From a virus, in the IMG/VR virus record IMGVR_UViG_3300020084_000003, positions 1 through 64,000 of that record: DNA of 64,000 nucleotides; one strand, written 5' to 3'. The notes below the pieces were generated by a model. That model searched no databases and was not told the DNA's origin. It worked only from the letters and a program-made list of their open reading frames with translations. This document shows positions 56,040 to 64,000 of this stretch, piece by piece (the stretch's first letter is position 1; every line of letters starts with the position of its first letter). The position numbers were made by a program, and so were the translations under genes.

Positions 56040-56660
56040 ATGCCAACATATTTTAACCTGTTTCCAAAGGTAAAATACAACGATAAGAGTGTGGTGGATA
56101 TCACAAGAAAATCTTCTATGATTGAGGATGCGCTAAACAACAGCTTGTTGATATTGCCTTACACTGTAGTTGACGGCGAAAGACCGGAAGATATCGCATA
56201 TGCTTATTATGGAACGATTGAATACTATTGGGTCATATTGATGGTAAACAATATCAATAACTACTATGAAGATTGGGTGATGACTTCTGACGCATTCAAC
56301 AATTATCTTATGAAAAAGTATGAAGAGCAGTCGGGCAAAAAGGGCTATGAAGTCATATCTTGGACACAAAATGAAAAGATATTGGATAATGTTTTGTATT
56401 ATTTGGATGAAGACGGAATAGAAACATCTTTGGATACTATCATAATAAATCATGTCCCAAGGCAGTTTTGGGATCAGAGAAATACATTGGAAGGGCAGAA
56501 GTTTCTTATTGAAAACTTTATAAGTAATGTTGAAGGCTTTGAACCCATCAGAATATATGATTACGAATATATTTCAAACGAAAACAAAAGAAAAATCAAA
56601 GTAATAAACAAGAATTACATTGATAGAGTAATTCAAGATTTTAAAAATAGCATGAGGTAA
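56040..56660 (+). CDS. 53: Baseplate wedge gp53-like
   Basis: 206 residues (T4 196). N-terminal FPKVKYNDKSVVDITRK and the LysM-like YTVVDGERPEDIAYAYYG segment match gp53, which binds gp48 and stitches wedges together. Follows gene 48 by 12 nt. Confidence 0.88.
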   Translation: MPTYFNLFPKVKYNDKSVVDITRKSSMIEDALNNSLLILPYTVVDGERPEDIAYAYYGTIEYYWVILMVNNINNYYEDWVMTSDAFNNYLMKKYEEQSGKKGYEVISWTQNEKILDNVLYYLDEDGIETSLDTIIINHVPRQFWDQRNTLEGQKFLIENFISNVEGFEPIRIYDYEYISNENKRKIKVINKNYIDRVIQDFKNSMR

Positions 56661-56662
56661 TA

Positions 56663-58057
56663 GTGGCAAACACAATGAGAGCAATAGGTAGTTGTGATGT
56701 TGAAGCAGCTACCCTATTTTCATATGACAATACAAATATAGTTGATATTAAATTCCTAATTGCCAATGTCAGCATTAGTGAAAGTATCAATAGAACAAAC
56801 ATGTCTGTGTATATTGATGTTTTGGATACGCAAGGTATCTTAAACCATTTCCCAATTGTCGGTGAAGAAACGTTGTTTCTGGAAATTAACGATGCTTATA
56901 CAAATACTACAACAAAGTTGGAGCTATCTGTAGTTGCCGTCACCAATATAAAAATCTTGGAAAAGAACGATGGTCTTTCCTATCGGCTTGAACTTATATC
57001 TAAAACTTCTTTCAAATCAAAATTGAGAAGAGTTTTGGCATCATTCGAAAAGCCAACATTTGAAATCGTAATAGATATTTTCAATCAAACATTTGAGAAT
57101 ATAGTGCAAAATTCTGATACCGTTGAATTTAGTGATAGATTAAGAGAAGAGATGAGAAACATCATCGGCACAAGCGGTGAGTTTGGCACATCTGAGTATA
57201 CCATTTTCAACATACCTGACGGAAGATCATTTACTGTTGAAAAAACAGACGCGGAAGTGAGATGCTTGATACCAAACTATACGCCTGAACAGGCAATGAT
57301 GTATCTCGCATCTATTTCTCTGAACCAAACCAGTAGCCCATCATGCAGCTTCAAGTTTTTCGAAACTAAAAGCGGATATTTCTTTGTTACAGATGAATTT
57401 CTAATCAGACAGGCGACACAAGAAGAAAATGAAAGTAGAATAAAACCTCTACACTACTCTAGCACAACTAGCAGAAACCCGGAAGCATTTGAAATACAAG
57501 CAAATAAACTAAAGAGTATTTCAGTTCTTAGATATGCGGACACAATGGCAGATTTATATTCTGGCGCATACAACACAAGAATAGTATCACTTGATGTTCT
57601 ATACGGAATAGCAGAAAATCTTAGATTTAACAATGAAAATGCAAAAGATACTTTTAGTGGCATAGACGTTAACGCAAAAGAAAAGCACAGTGATTCCTTT
57701 ATTGAAAACATTTTCATAGAGGAAAATGAGAGGGTTCTTACTTTCGTTAAAAACTATGACACATACGGCAACATACAAATTAAGGGCGATCAGTTTATCC
57801 CAGAAATATCATTGAACCGATCTTCATATTCTCATAGAATGAACAGCACCGTATTGTCCGCAGTTATTGATGGTCGTCTGGACATATCCGCAGGGGATGT
57901 GGTATACCTTAATTTGAACGAAATGACTTCTGCCGAGGAAAGAGAAAAGGACACCAAATTTTCTGGAAGATATTTGGTGTCAGATGTTGAGAACAATATT
58001 AAAGGTAAGACCTTGGAAACTAAAATGAAATTAATTAAGTATGGATGGGAAGACTAA
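56663..58057 (+). CDS. 27: Baseplate hub gp27-like protein
   Basis: 464 residues (T4 391), GTG start with GAGGTAATA upstream. The beta-barrel-type repeats and C-terminal GRYLVSDVENNIKGKTLETKM match gp27-like hub proteins that form the trimer on which gp5 sits. The stop overlaps the gp5-like ATG. Confidence 0.75.
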   Translation: MANTMRAIGSCDVEAATLFSYDNTNIVDIKFLIANVSISESINRTNMSVYIDVLDTQGILNHFPIVGEETLFLEINDAYTNTTTKLELSVVAVTNIKILEKNDGLSYRLELISKTSFKSKLRRVLASFEKPTFEIVIDIFNQTFENIVQNSDTVEFSDRLREEMRNIIGTSGEFGTSEYTIFNIPDGRSFTVEKTDAEVRCLIPNYTPEQAMMYLASISLNQTSSPSCSFKFFETKSGYFFVTDEFLIRQATQEENESRIKPLHYSSTTSRNPEAFEIQANKLKSISVLRYADTMADLYSGAYNTRIVSLDVLYGIAENLRFNNENAKDTFSGIDVNAKEKHSDSFIENIFIEENERVLTFVKNYDTYGNIQIKGDQFIPEISLNRSSYSHRMNSTVLSAVIDGRLDISAGDVVYLNLNEMTSAEEREKDTKFSGRYLVSDVENNIKGKTLETKMKLIKYGWED

Positions 58058-59877
58058 TGGCTGGTTTTAGTAATTTAGTATTTTTTATCGGAGTAGTTGA
58101 AAATAACTATGATGAAAGGCTTGAAGGTAGAGTTCAGGTTAGAGCTTTCGGTTTTCATGGGACAGTCGATCAGATACCAACAAGAGATTTGCCTTGGGCA
58201 ATACCAATTGCTACAGGATATGATGTAAACTATCCAATACCCCCGTTGAATTCTTGGGTATTTGGATTTTTCATGGATGGTCATGCAGCGCAGCAACCAA
58301 TGCTTTTAGGTATAATGCCAACTCAATTTGTAGAACCAATAAATCCAGAGGTTAATGGATGGGGCGTCATAGATGCGATGGACTACGATATTAGAGCAAA
58401 AGGTTTTAGACCGCAAGACGCTGGACAACCGCAAAACTCACGATTGGCTAGAGGTGAAAATCTAGAACAAACTTACAACTCTGACGTTGAAATAACCAAA
58501 GTTAGTGATGTTGTGAGTTCAAGCGGAGAAACTTGGTCTGAACCGGGATCAGCATACAGAGCAAGATATCCATATAATAGAGTTATTGAAACCGCATCCG
58601 GTCATTCAATAGAATTGGATGATACACCCGGTGGCGAAAGAATAATGATTTATCATAACAGCGGTTCATATGTTCAAGTTGATCCTGTCGGAACATCTAC
58701 GTATAAGTCCACAGGTGACAAATTTGATGTAAATGAAAGTAATATGCACGTCTATGTTGGCGGCAAATCTGACGTTACTATTTTGGGAGATTGCTATCTT
58801 AGAGTTGAAGGATCACGCTCAGAAGAAATAATGGGAGATAGCAGAACCATAGTTCACGGAAATTATGAATTGAACGTTGGTGGTTTTGCCAATATGAATG
58901 TCTCGGATGAAATGCAAATGCGTGGAGCAAGAGTAGCACTGGAAGCAAAAGTTGAAGATGTTAATATTCTTGCCGCAAAGAATTTGAACATGACAGGAAA
59001 GAAAAGTGCATCTGTAAATTCAGAAAAATCAGTATCGGTTCAGTCTAACGAGGTATTGGGTATTAAATCGCAAAATACATCAATGGAATCTGAAACTGCG
59101 ATAAATATGAAATCCGAAAGGATCAATATTGGCGGCGGCTCAAAAATCAGCCTTAACGCTTCACTAGTTTCTATTGATGATTATGTTAACTTGTCAACTG
59201 GCGATTCTGATGAACCAGAAAGCTCATTTGACGGTGTAATTGCTGATTCTGTGCAAATGACTGAACCTACCAGTAAATCAGTCTCAGGAATTGCTACCAT
59301 AGGTGGAGGCGGTGGTTCAGGTGGCGGTTCTGCCGGTGTTGTCGGCCCTACATCCTTTGAGGGAATTCCAGAAGATTTCTCTAGCAGCTTTACGTCAGAC
59401 TGTTCAACTGACCTTGTAGATAGTTTAAAAACAGAAGAGAGATTTTCTCCGAAAGCATATTGGGATTACAAGCAGTGGAGTATCGGATACGGCATTGCAA
59501 CTGACAACCCCAATGAAGTCATAAGCGAAGAAGAAGCAACTAGAAGATTGGCTGCAAGAGTTTCTACTGATAGAAATTACGTTGCAAGTTATGGCAGAAG
59601 CAGGGGTTATAACTGGAATGATTGTCAGGTTGACGCCTTGACTTCATTTGTTTATAATTTGGGGAGAGGTCAACTTGAAAACGTGACTGCATCTGGCAGA
59701 AGATCAAACGATGAGATTGCCCGTGCAATGTTAGAATATAATGGAACTGTTAAAAATGGCGTCAAGCAAGTCCTTCCCGGCCTTGTAAAAAGAAGAAGAT
59801 CAGAATCAGATTGGTTCAAAAGTGGCTCTGGCATAAAGGTAGAACCTGATGTTAACGACGATGGAGTTATGGTATAA
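58057..59877 (+). CDS. 5: Baseplate hub gp5-like protein with C-terminal lysozyme
   Basis: 606 residues. N-terminal OB-like domain (1-120, RLEGRVQVRAFGFHG, DLPWAIPIATGY), a beta-helix-like middle (about 180-400: TILGDCYLRVEGSRSE..IVHGNYELNVGG), a Gly/Ser linker around 415-430, then a lysozyme domain (453-590) with EERFSPKAYWDYKQWSIGYG carrying E-x8-D and Ser at the usual Thr position. In T4 the lysozyme lies between OB and beta-helix; here it is at the C-terminus. It digests peptidoglycan on injection. Confidence 0.88.
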   Translation: MAGFSNLVFFIGVVENNYDERLEGRVQVRAFGFHGTVDQIPTRDLPWAIPIATGYDVNYPIPPLNSWVFGFFMDGHAAQQPMLLGIMPTQFVEPINPEVNGWGVIDAMDYDIRAKGFRPQDAGQPQNSRLARGENLEQTYNSDVEITKVSDVVSSSGETWSEPGSAYRARYPYNRVIETASGHSIELDDTPGGERIMIYHNSGSYVQVDPVGTSTYKSTGDKFDVNESNMHVYVGGKSDVTILGDCYLRVEGSRSEEIMGDSRTIVHGNYELNVGGFANMNVSDEMQMRGARVALEAKVEDVNILAAKNLNMTGKKSASVNSEKSVSVQSNEVLGIKSQNTSMESETAINMKSERINIGGGSKISLNASLVSIDDYVNLSTGDSDEPESSFDGVIADSVQMTEPTSKSVSGIATIGGGGGSGGGSAGVVGPTSFEGIPEDFSSSFTSDCSTDLVDSLKTEERFSPKAYWDYKQWSIGYGIATDNPNEVISEEEATRRLAARVSTDRNYVASYGRSRGYNWNDCQVDALTSFVYNLGRGQLENVTASGRRSNDEIARAMLEYNGTVKNGVKQVLPGLVKRRRSESDWFKSGSGIKVEPDVNDDGVMV

Positions 59878-61532
59878 TGGCAGCTATATGCGATAAGAAC
59901 GTAGTAAATAAAGCAATCAATGAGGTTTCAGACAGATTGATTGCGGAATACAATAATTATGTTTCTAGTGGAGATACTGCCGCCAGAAGCCCAGAGAAGG
60001 TCAATCTATTGTATGAAAACACTGCATTGTTCAACGATTTTATCAATAGACCGGAAGTAAAGCAAAAGATTGTAGAAGAGGTTTATCCAAATATAATTGC
60101 CAGAACTGTTCAAAACGTATTCGTAACTCCATATGAAATAGATACAATGATAAATCAGTCTCTTGCAATTAAACCCGCAACAATATTCGAGGGTGTATAC
60201 ACAGAAGATTCTTACAATGAATATAAAAACATCGTAAGACAGCCTGTTGTGACGGATGGAAACACTTCAAATAATGGTGGGGTTGGCTCTGGTTCTGGTA
60301 ATACTGGCAGCACAGGTGATTCTGATGGCGTAGACTTTTCAGACATATTGATAATAAAGCCAAACGATCCTAAGATAGACGTTATTTTAAATGAATACGA
60401 GTATTACCTTGGAAACAATTTCAAGAGTAGATCATCCCTGAGTTCATTTTGTGATATGGCTCCGAGTATATTTGAGAAAATACAAAGAGTTACAGATGTA
60501 TTCAAGGGTTTCAAAAGACTAGCGGGTAAAATATCCAGCACCTTTTCAAAAATAAGTAGTGGCATTGCCTCTACCACATTTTCACAACTTAAAAATATCG
60601 TCACAGACCATGTTAAGATAGTTTTCGAAAGAGAGTTGAACAGGCTTAAAAATTTCTCATTTAAACTTGTCACAAATTCAAAAAGCATGTCCAAGAGAGT
60701 TGCCACCAAAACCAGCAAGTTGCTGGAAGACGCGAGAGCTTTTTTCACAGAAGAGAACATGAATGAGATACAAGATAGCATCAAAGCTCAAGTTGAATAT
60801 GTTCTAGATTTCTTTAAAGAACCTAGTATAGAAGAAATTCAATATATCGTATATCGCTTCTGCACACTTTTGACAACACTGGATCATGTTTTCAAGGCAA
60901 AAATATCACCATTGAAACAGGTAATTCAATCTCACGATGAGACAAGGCTTGCTCTTGAAGCGACAAGTGGCATGGCAACATCCAGAGCCATAAGAGCGGG
61001 TGCGTTCAGATTGCCGCCACAGCAATATGATGCAACAAGATCATCCTATTCTTCAAGATTAAAAAGTGTGAGTGACCAAGTTGGATCAAATTATAATCCA
61101 AATACCATTACTATAACGCCGGAAGATTTGGACGGGGTTACACCTTGGAACAATGGAAATGGAGATTCCAGAATTGGTTTTAATGGTCAATGGGTCACAA
61201 AACTAGGTGCGATTGGATGGACAGGGGTTAAACCTGAAATAAGAATTATGATAATGCAAGTTCAGGCTGAATTTGGAAAGAGACTGATTATAAACAGTGG
61301 CCTTCGCCCTGAATGGTATAATAGAACAATTCCAAACGCTGCTAAAAGAAGCTTGCACATATCTGGTGTTGCGTTGGACGTTACATGGGCTGGTTTTAGT
61401 GGATCAAATAGCACAGAAGGCAGACGTTTTATAAGTATATGTAGAAAATATGGGTTCACAGGATTTGGTCTTGGATATAGCTCTTTCATACACGTCGATA
61501 CCGGTAATAGAAACTTCGGAGGAAGATCATAA
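59877..61532 (+). CDS. Baseplate/hub protein with C-terminal M15-type peptidase
   Basis: 551 residues. N-terminal helical tail region, low-complexity GGVGSGSGNTGSTGDSDG near 138, a coiled-coil middle (190-380), and a C-terminal D-Ala-D-Ala/endopeptidase-like domain (about 420-551): SGLRPEWYN, HISGVALDVTW (His-x-x-Gly-x-Ala-x-Asp) and FIHVDTG supply the zinc ligands. It is coupled to the gp5-like gene (TAATG). Together they supply two cell-wall cutting activities. Confidence 0.82.
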   Translation: MAAICDKNVVNKAINEVSDRLIAEYNNYVSSGDTAARSPEKVNLLYENTALFNDFINRPEVKQKIVEEVYPNIIARTVQNVFVTPYEIDTMINQSLAIKPATIFEGVYTEDSYNEYKNIVRQPVVTDGNTSNNGGVGSGSGNTGSTGDSDGVDFSDILIIKPNDPKIDVILNEYEYYLGNNFKSRSSLSSFCDMAPSIFEKIQRVTDVFKGFKRLAGKISSTFSKISSGIASTTFSQLKNIVTDHVKIVFERELNRLKNFSFKLVTNSKSMSKRVATKTSKLLEDARAFFTEENMNEIQDSIKAQVEYVLDFFKEPSIEEIQYIVYRFCTLLTTLDHVFKAKISPLKQVIQSHDETRLALEATSGMATSRAIRAGAFRLPPQQYDATRSSYSSRLKSVSDQVGSNYNPNTITITPEDLDGVTPWNNGNGDSRIGFNGQWVTKLGAIGWTGVKPEIRIMIMQVQAEFGKRLIINSGLRPEWYNRTIPNAAKRSLHISGVALDVTWAGFSGSNSTEGRRFISICRKYGFTGFGLGYSSFIHVDTGNRNFGGRS

Positions 61533-61958
61533 ATGGCATTACCTAGAATACATAATAAAGTAGAAGTAAAGCGAGATGCAATCTATAGAGATTTTAATTC
61601 TACTATGGACAAAAATCTTATAACCAATGATATTCCCGCCTTGAGTGATGTTGATGCGGTAAAATCTAGTATGAAGAATATTCTTCTTACAGACAGAGGA
61701 ACTAGAGTATTTAATCCCAACTTTGGTGGAAATATCAGGAAATTCTTATTTGAGAATAAATTTTCTCCTGCGTTGACTAAATTAGTCGAAGAAGAAGTGA
61801 TAAGAGCAATAAATACCTATGAACCAAGAGTCACATTGGAAAGTGTAGAGTGTATTATGCCAATGGATGACAATATAATGCGTGTGATTATAAACTTTTA
61901 TATCATAAACAATGAGCAAATGCAGTCAACTACAATAACAATGGAAAAGATTAGATGA
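61533..61958 (+). CDS. 25: Baseplate wedge gp25-like
   Basis: 141 residues (T4 132). LTDRGTRVFNPNFGGNIRKFLFE is the GPW/gp25 signature containing an E-x-R-like conserved core. Starts directly after the preceding stop; ATGA overlap with gp6. Confidence 0.93.
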   Translation: MALPRIHNKVEVKRDAIYRDFNSTMDKNLITNDIPALSDVDAVKSSMKNILLTDRGTRVFNPNFGGNIRKFLFENKFSPALTKLVEEEVIRAINTYEPRVTLESVECIMPMDDNIMRVIINFYIINNEQMQSTTITMEKIR

Positions 61959-63778
61959 CAAATAATTTAGACACTTCTTCACTAGATTTCCAAAATTACA
62001 AATCTAGTATCAAGACATTTTTGAAAAATCAATCTCAATTCAAAGATTACGACTTTGAAGGCTCAAACATGTCTGTCTTGATAGACATTTTGGCATATAA
62101 CACTTTCCACAATGCGTTTTACAATAACATGGCGCTATCTGAGATGTTTCTTGATAGCGCACAGCTACGTTCTGCGATAACCTCTCATGCTAAATCTTTG
62201 AACTATCTCCCAAGATCAAAAAGATCAGCAACCGGTTCTCTTAAAGTCTCAATAGAAGTCGAAGATGGCGCACCATTCGTCACAATTCCTGCTAGAACTG
62301 TTTTCAATTCACCAAATTCAAATGGTAGAAGCTTCAAATTTTATACAATGGAAGCGCATACCATAACCCCTCATAACGGGATATACACTTCGGATGAGAT
62401 ACCCGTTTTTGAAGGTAATATGAAAACAGAGAAATTTTTCATATCAGACGATTTGAATAAAAAGTATCCTGTCGGTGCGGTCGATGTTGACACCACATCG
62501 TTGAAGGTATTCATCACAAATAACGATGGCATAGAAGAAGAATATATACTGGCAGAGAGCATTTATCAAATAACAGATAAAAGTAAGGTGTATTACTTGC
62601 AATTATCAAATGATACATACGAGATTTATTTTGGCATGAATGTCTTTGGACGTGCGCCAGACGTAAACTCAGTAATGCGTATAGAATATATTGTAACAAA
62701 TGGTGAAGACGCCAACGGTGTTTGTGAATTTTATTCTCAATCAAGAATAGACGGATATAAAGTTTCTCAGGTAACTCCGATCAATGTGGCGCACGGTGGA
62801 TCAAATGCAGAAAGCAATGAATCTATTAAAAAGAGCGCACCTAGATCATACCAGATGCAAGACAGGGCAATCTCTGAAAGCGATTATGTTAATATATTGA
62901 AAGATAAATTTCCAGAAGTCCAATCTATATCAGTCATTGGTGGTGAGCAACTAAGCCCGCCTGTATATGGAAGAGTTTTCATTTATGTTGATGCCAAAGG
63001 TATCGACGGCATTTCTAGTAACTTGAAAGATAAGATAAGAAACTTTATAACACCAAGAATGCCGGTGGGAATATCCGTTGACATAGAAAATCCAAACTTC
63101 TTCTTCCTTGAAGTTGTTTCTGAGGCTATATATGACGGCAAGGTAACAAACAAGTCAAAAGCAAATATCACCAAAGCTGTTTATGACAATATTAAATCCT
63201 ATGTGAATGAGAATGTAAGTGAATTTGGAATTACTTTTTATCATTCAAAAATGGAAAATGCTGTCAATAACTCAGACGGTGCTATTTTGTCTAACATGAC
63301 AAGCGTTCGCATATACAGTGAGCATGAGCTTCTAGTTGGGATCAGAAACGATTTCATCATTAATTTCGGAATGGAATTGACTCCGATAAGCGATTATGCT
63401 TATAGAGCATTTGCATCTGAAAATCCAAATATGACAAATCTTCCAGATTTGAATAGAAACTCAAATAGCAGACCTCCCACAGTTTCTTCTAGCCCATTTA
63501 CATATGGTGGTCTAGTTGCATATATTAGAGATAATGGTTCAGGAACATTACAAGTTGTTAGAAGCGTAGGTAATAGAGAAATAGTTATCAATAAAAATAT
63601 TGGAACAGTTGATTATAAAACCGGAAGAGTTAGAATAAATAAGCTTATAACTCAGGGATATAATGGCTCTGGCGTTAAATTTTACGCAGTTCCTAAGAGT
63701 AGAGATTTCTCAATACCTAAAAATACATTACTTTCAATAAGAAATGAGGATTTGAGAGTAACCGCAAAAACTAATTAA
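61955..63778 (+). CDS. 6: Baseplate wedge gp6-like (Baseplate_J family)
   Basis: 607 residues (T4 660). SNMSVLIDILAYNTFHNAFYNNMALSEMFLDSA-type N-terminus is diagnostic (quoted in part: SNMSVLIDILAYNTFHNAFY), with PRSYQMQDRAISESDYVNI in the Baseplate_J core. It forms the wedge ring that changes shape on sheath contraction. Confidence 0.93.
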   Translation: MTNNLDTSSLDFQNYKSSIKTFLKNQSQFKDYDFEGSNMSVLIDILAYNTFHNAFYNNMALSEMFLDSAQLRSAITSHAKSLNYLPRSKRSATGSLKVSIEVEDGAPFVTIPARTVFNSPNSNGRSFKFYTMEAHTITPHNGIYTSDEIPVFEGNMKTEKFFISDDLNKKYPVGAVDVDTTSLKVFITNNDGIEEEYILAESIYQITDKSKVYYLQLSNDTYEIYFGMNVFGRAPDVNSVMRIEYIVTNGEDANGVCEFYSQSRIDGYKVSQVTPINVAHGGSNAESNESIKKSAPRSYQMQDRAISESDYVNILKDKFPEVQSISVIGGEQLSPPVYGRVFIYVDAKGIDGISSNLKDKIRNFITPRMPVGISVDIENPNFFFLEVVSEAIYDGKVTNKSKANITKAVYDNIKSYVNENVSEFGITFYHSKMENAVNNSDGAILSNMTSVRIYSEHELLVGIRNDFIINFGMELTPISDYAYRAFASENPNMTNLPDLNRNSNSRPPTVSSSPFTYGGLVAYIRDNGSGTLQVVRSVGNREIVINKNIGTVDYKTGRVRINKLITQGYNGSGVKFYAVPKSRDFSIPKNTLLSIRNEDLRVTAKTN

Positions 63779-63791
63779 TGGATAATGAAAT

Positions 63792-64000
63792 ATGAACAAA
63801 CATGATGTGTCTCAATATATAAGACAGCAATTCCCCACTGCTTATGAGGAAGGTGGAGAAGGTTTTATAGCATTCGTTGAAGCTTATTACGAATATTTGG
63901 ATCAGAATCATTTCAAAAATAGAACTATGATTGAAAGTATTGATCTAGACACAACACTAGATGAGTTCGTAGTTCATTTCAAAGAAACATATCTAAAGGA
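63792..64000 (+). CDS. Baseplate/tail structural protein, N-terminal part
   Basis: Open to the window end; first 69 residues. Starts MNKHDVSQYIRQQFPTAYEE, followed by FIAFVEAYYEYLDQ and a Thr-Leu-Asp-Glu-Phe segment. This opening is common in T4-like tail proteins placed after gene 6. Identity beyond that cannot be given. Confidence 0.75.
   Translation, partial: MNKHDVSQYIRQQFPTAYEEGGEGFIAFVEAYYEYLDQNHFKNRTMIESIDLDTTLDEFVVHFKETYLK

Overview
The window is part of the genome of a lytic T4-superfamily myovirus. It carries T4 core genes in recognisable blocks: topoisomerase subunits (39, 52), uvsW, uvsY, the late sigma factor gene 55, 47/46, DNA polymerase 43, dCMP deaminase, dexA, sliding clamp 45, clamp loader 44/62, regA, and baseplate genes 26, 48, 53, 27, 5, 25 and 6. 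There is no integrase or lysogeny module. The sequence is AT-rich by eye. A very dense cluster of GANTC sites (the CcrM methylation motif of Alphaproteobacteria) in the main intergenic region, plus GANTC sites inside several promoters, points to an alphaproteobacterial host of the kind infected by Caulobacter or Rhizobiales T4-like phages. That host assignment is inference.

Layout. 1-9.6 kb, mostly minus strand: a large virion-associated protein with a glycosidase-like domain, two nucleotidyltransferase-fold proteins, a deaminase, small unknowns, and gp52/gp39. 9.6-10.04 kb: a non-coding regulatory or origin-like region with 17 GANTC sites, palindromes, tandem GCGAAGC mini-hairpins and promoters. 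10.0-13.4 kb, minus: uvsW, a GIY-YIG endonuclease, uvsY and a tail-tube-family gene. 13.4-22 kb, plus: sirtuin, CCA-adding enzyme, GIY-YIG endonuclease, TilS-like protein, then a DUF2828 / MoxR / VWA-metallopeptidase trio. 22-27 kb: a putative small RNA, a MazG-like protein, a secreted copper chaperone (PCuAC), tRNA genes and many short overlapping genes. 27-38 kb, plus: accessory genes including a P-loop kinase, R2K ATP-grasp enzyme, metallophosphoesterase, HNH-RNA ligase fusion, HAD phosphatase and NADAR protein. 38-50 kb, plus: gene 55 and the replisome. 50-55 kb, minus, and 55-64 kb, plus: divergent tail and baseplate operons.

How it fits together. Early and middle genes have host-like sigma70 promoters (TTGAC, about 17 nt, TATNNT). 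Late genes have TATAAATA elements that would be read through gp55 and the gp45 clamp, both encoded here. RNA repair and tRNA maturation (ligase, kinase, phosphatase, CCA enzyme, TilS-like) and NAD/ADP-ribose enzymes (sirtuin, NADAR) form a probable counter-defence and translation-maintenance layer.

The most unusual observations are the GANTC-dense region, strong perfect hairpins near the 5' ends of many coding regions, a canonical U UUU UUU slippery heptamer joining the gp26-like gene to the ORF just upstream of the tape-measure gene, the phage-borne PCuAC chaperone, the HNH-RNA ligase fusion and the MoxR/VWA trio. Everything was read by eye; no searches or folding programs were run.
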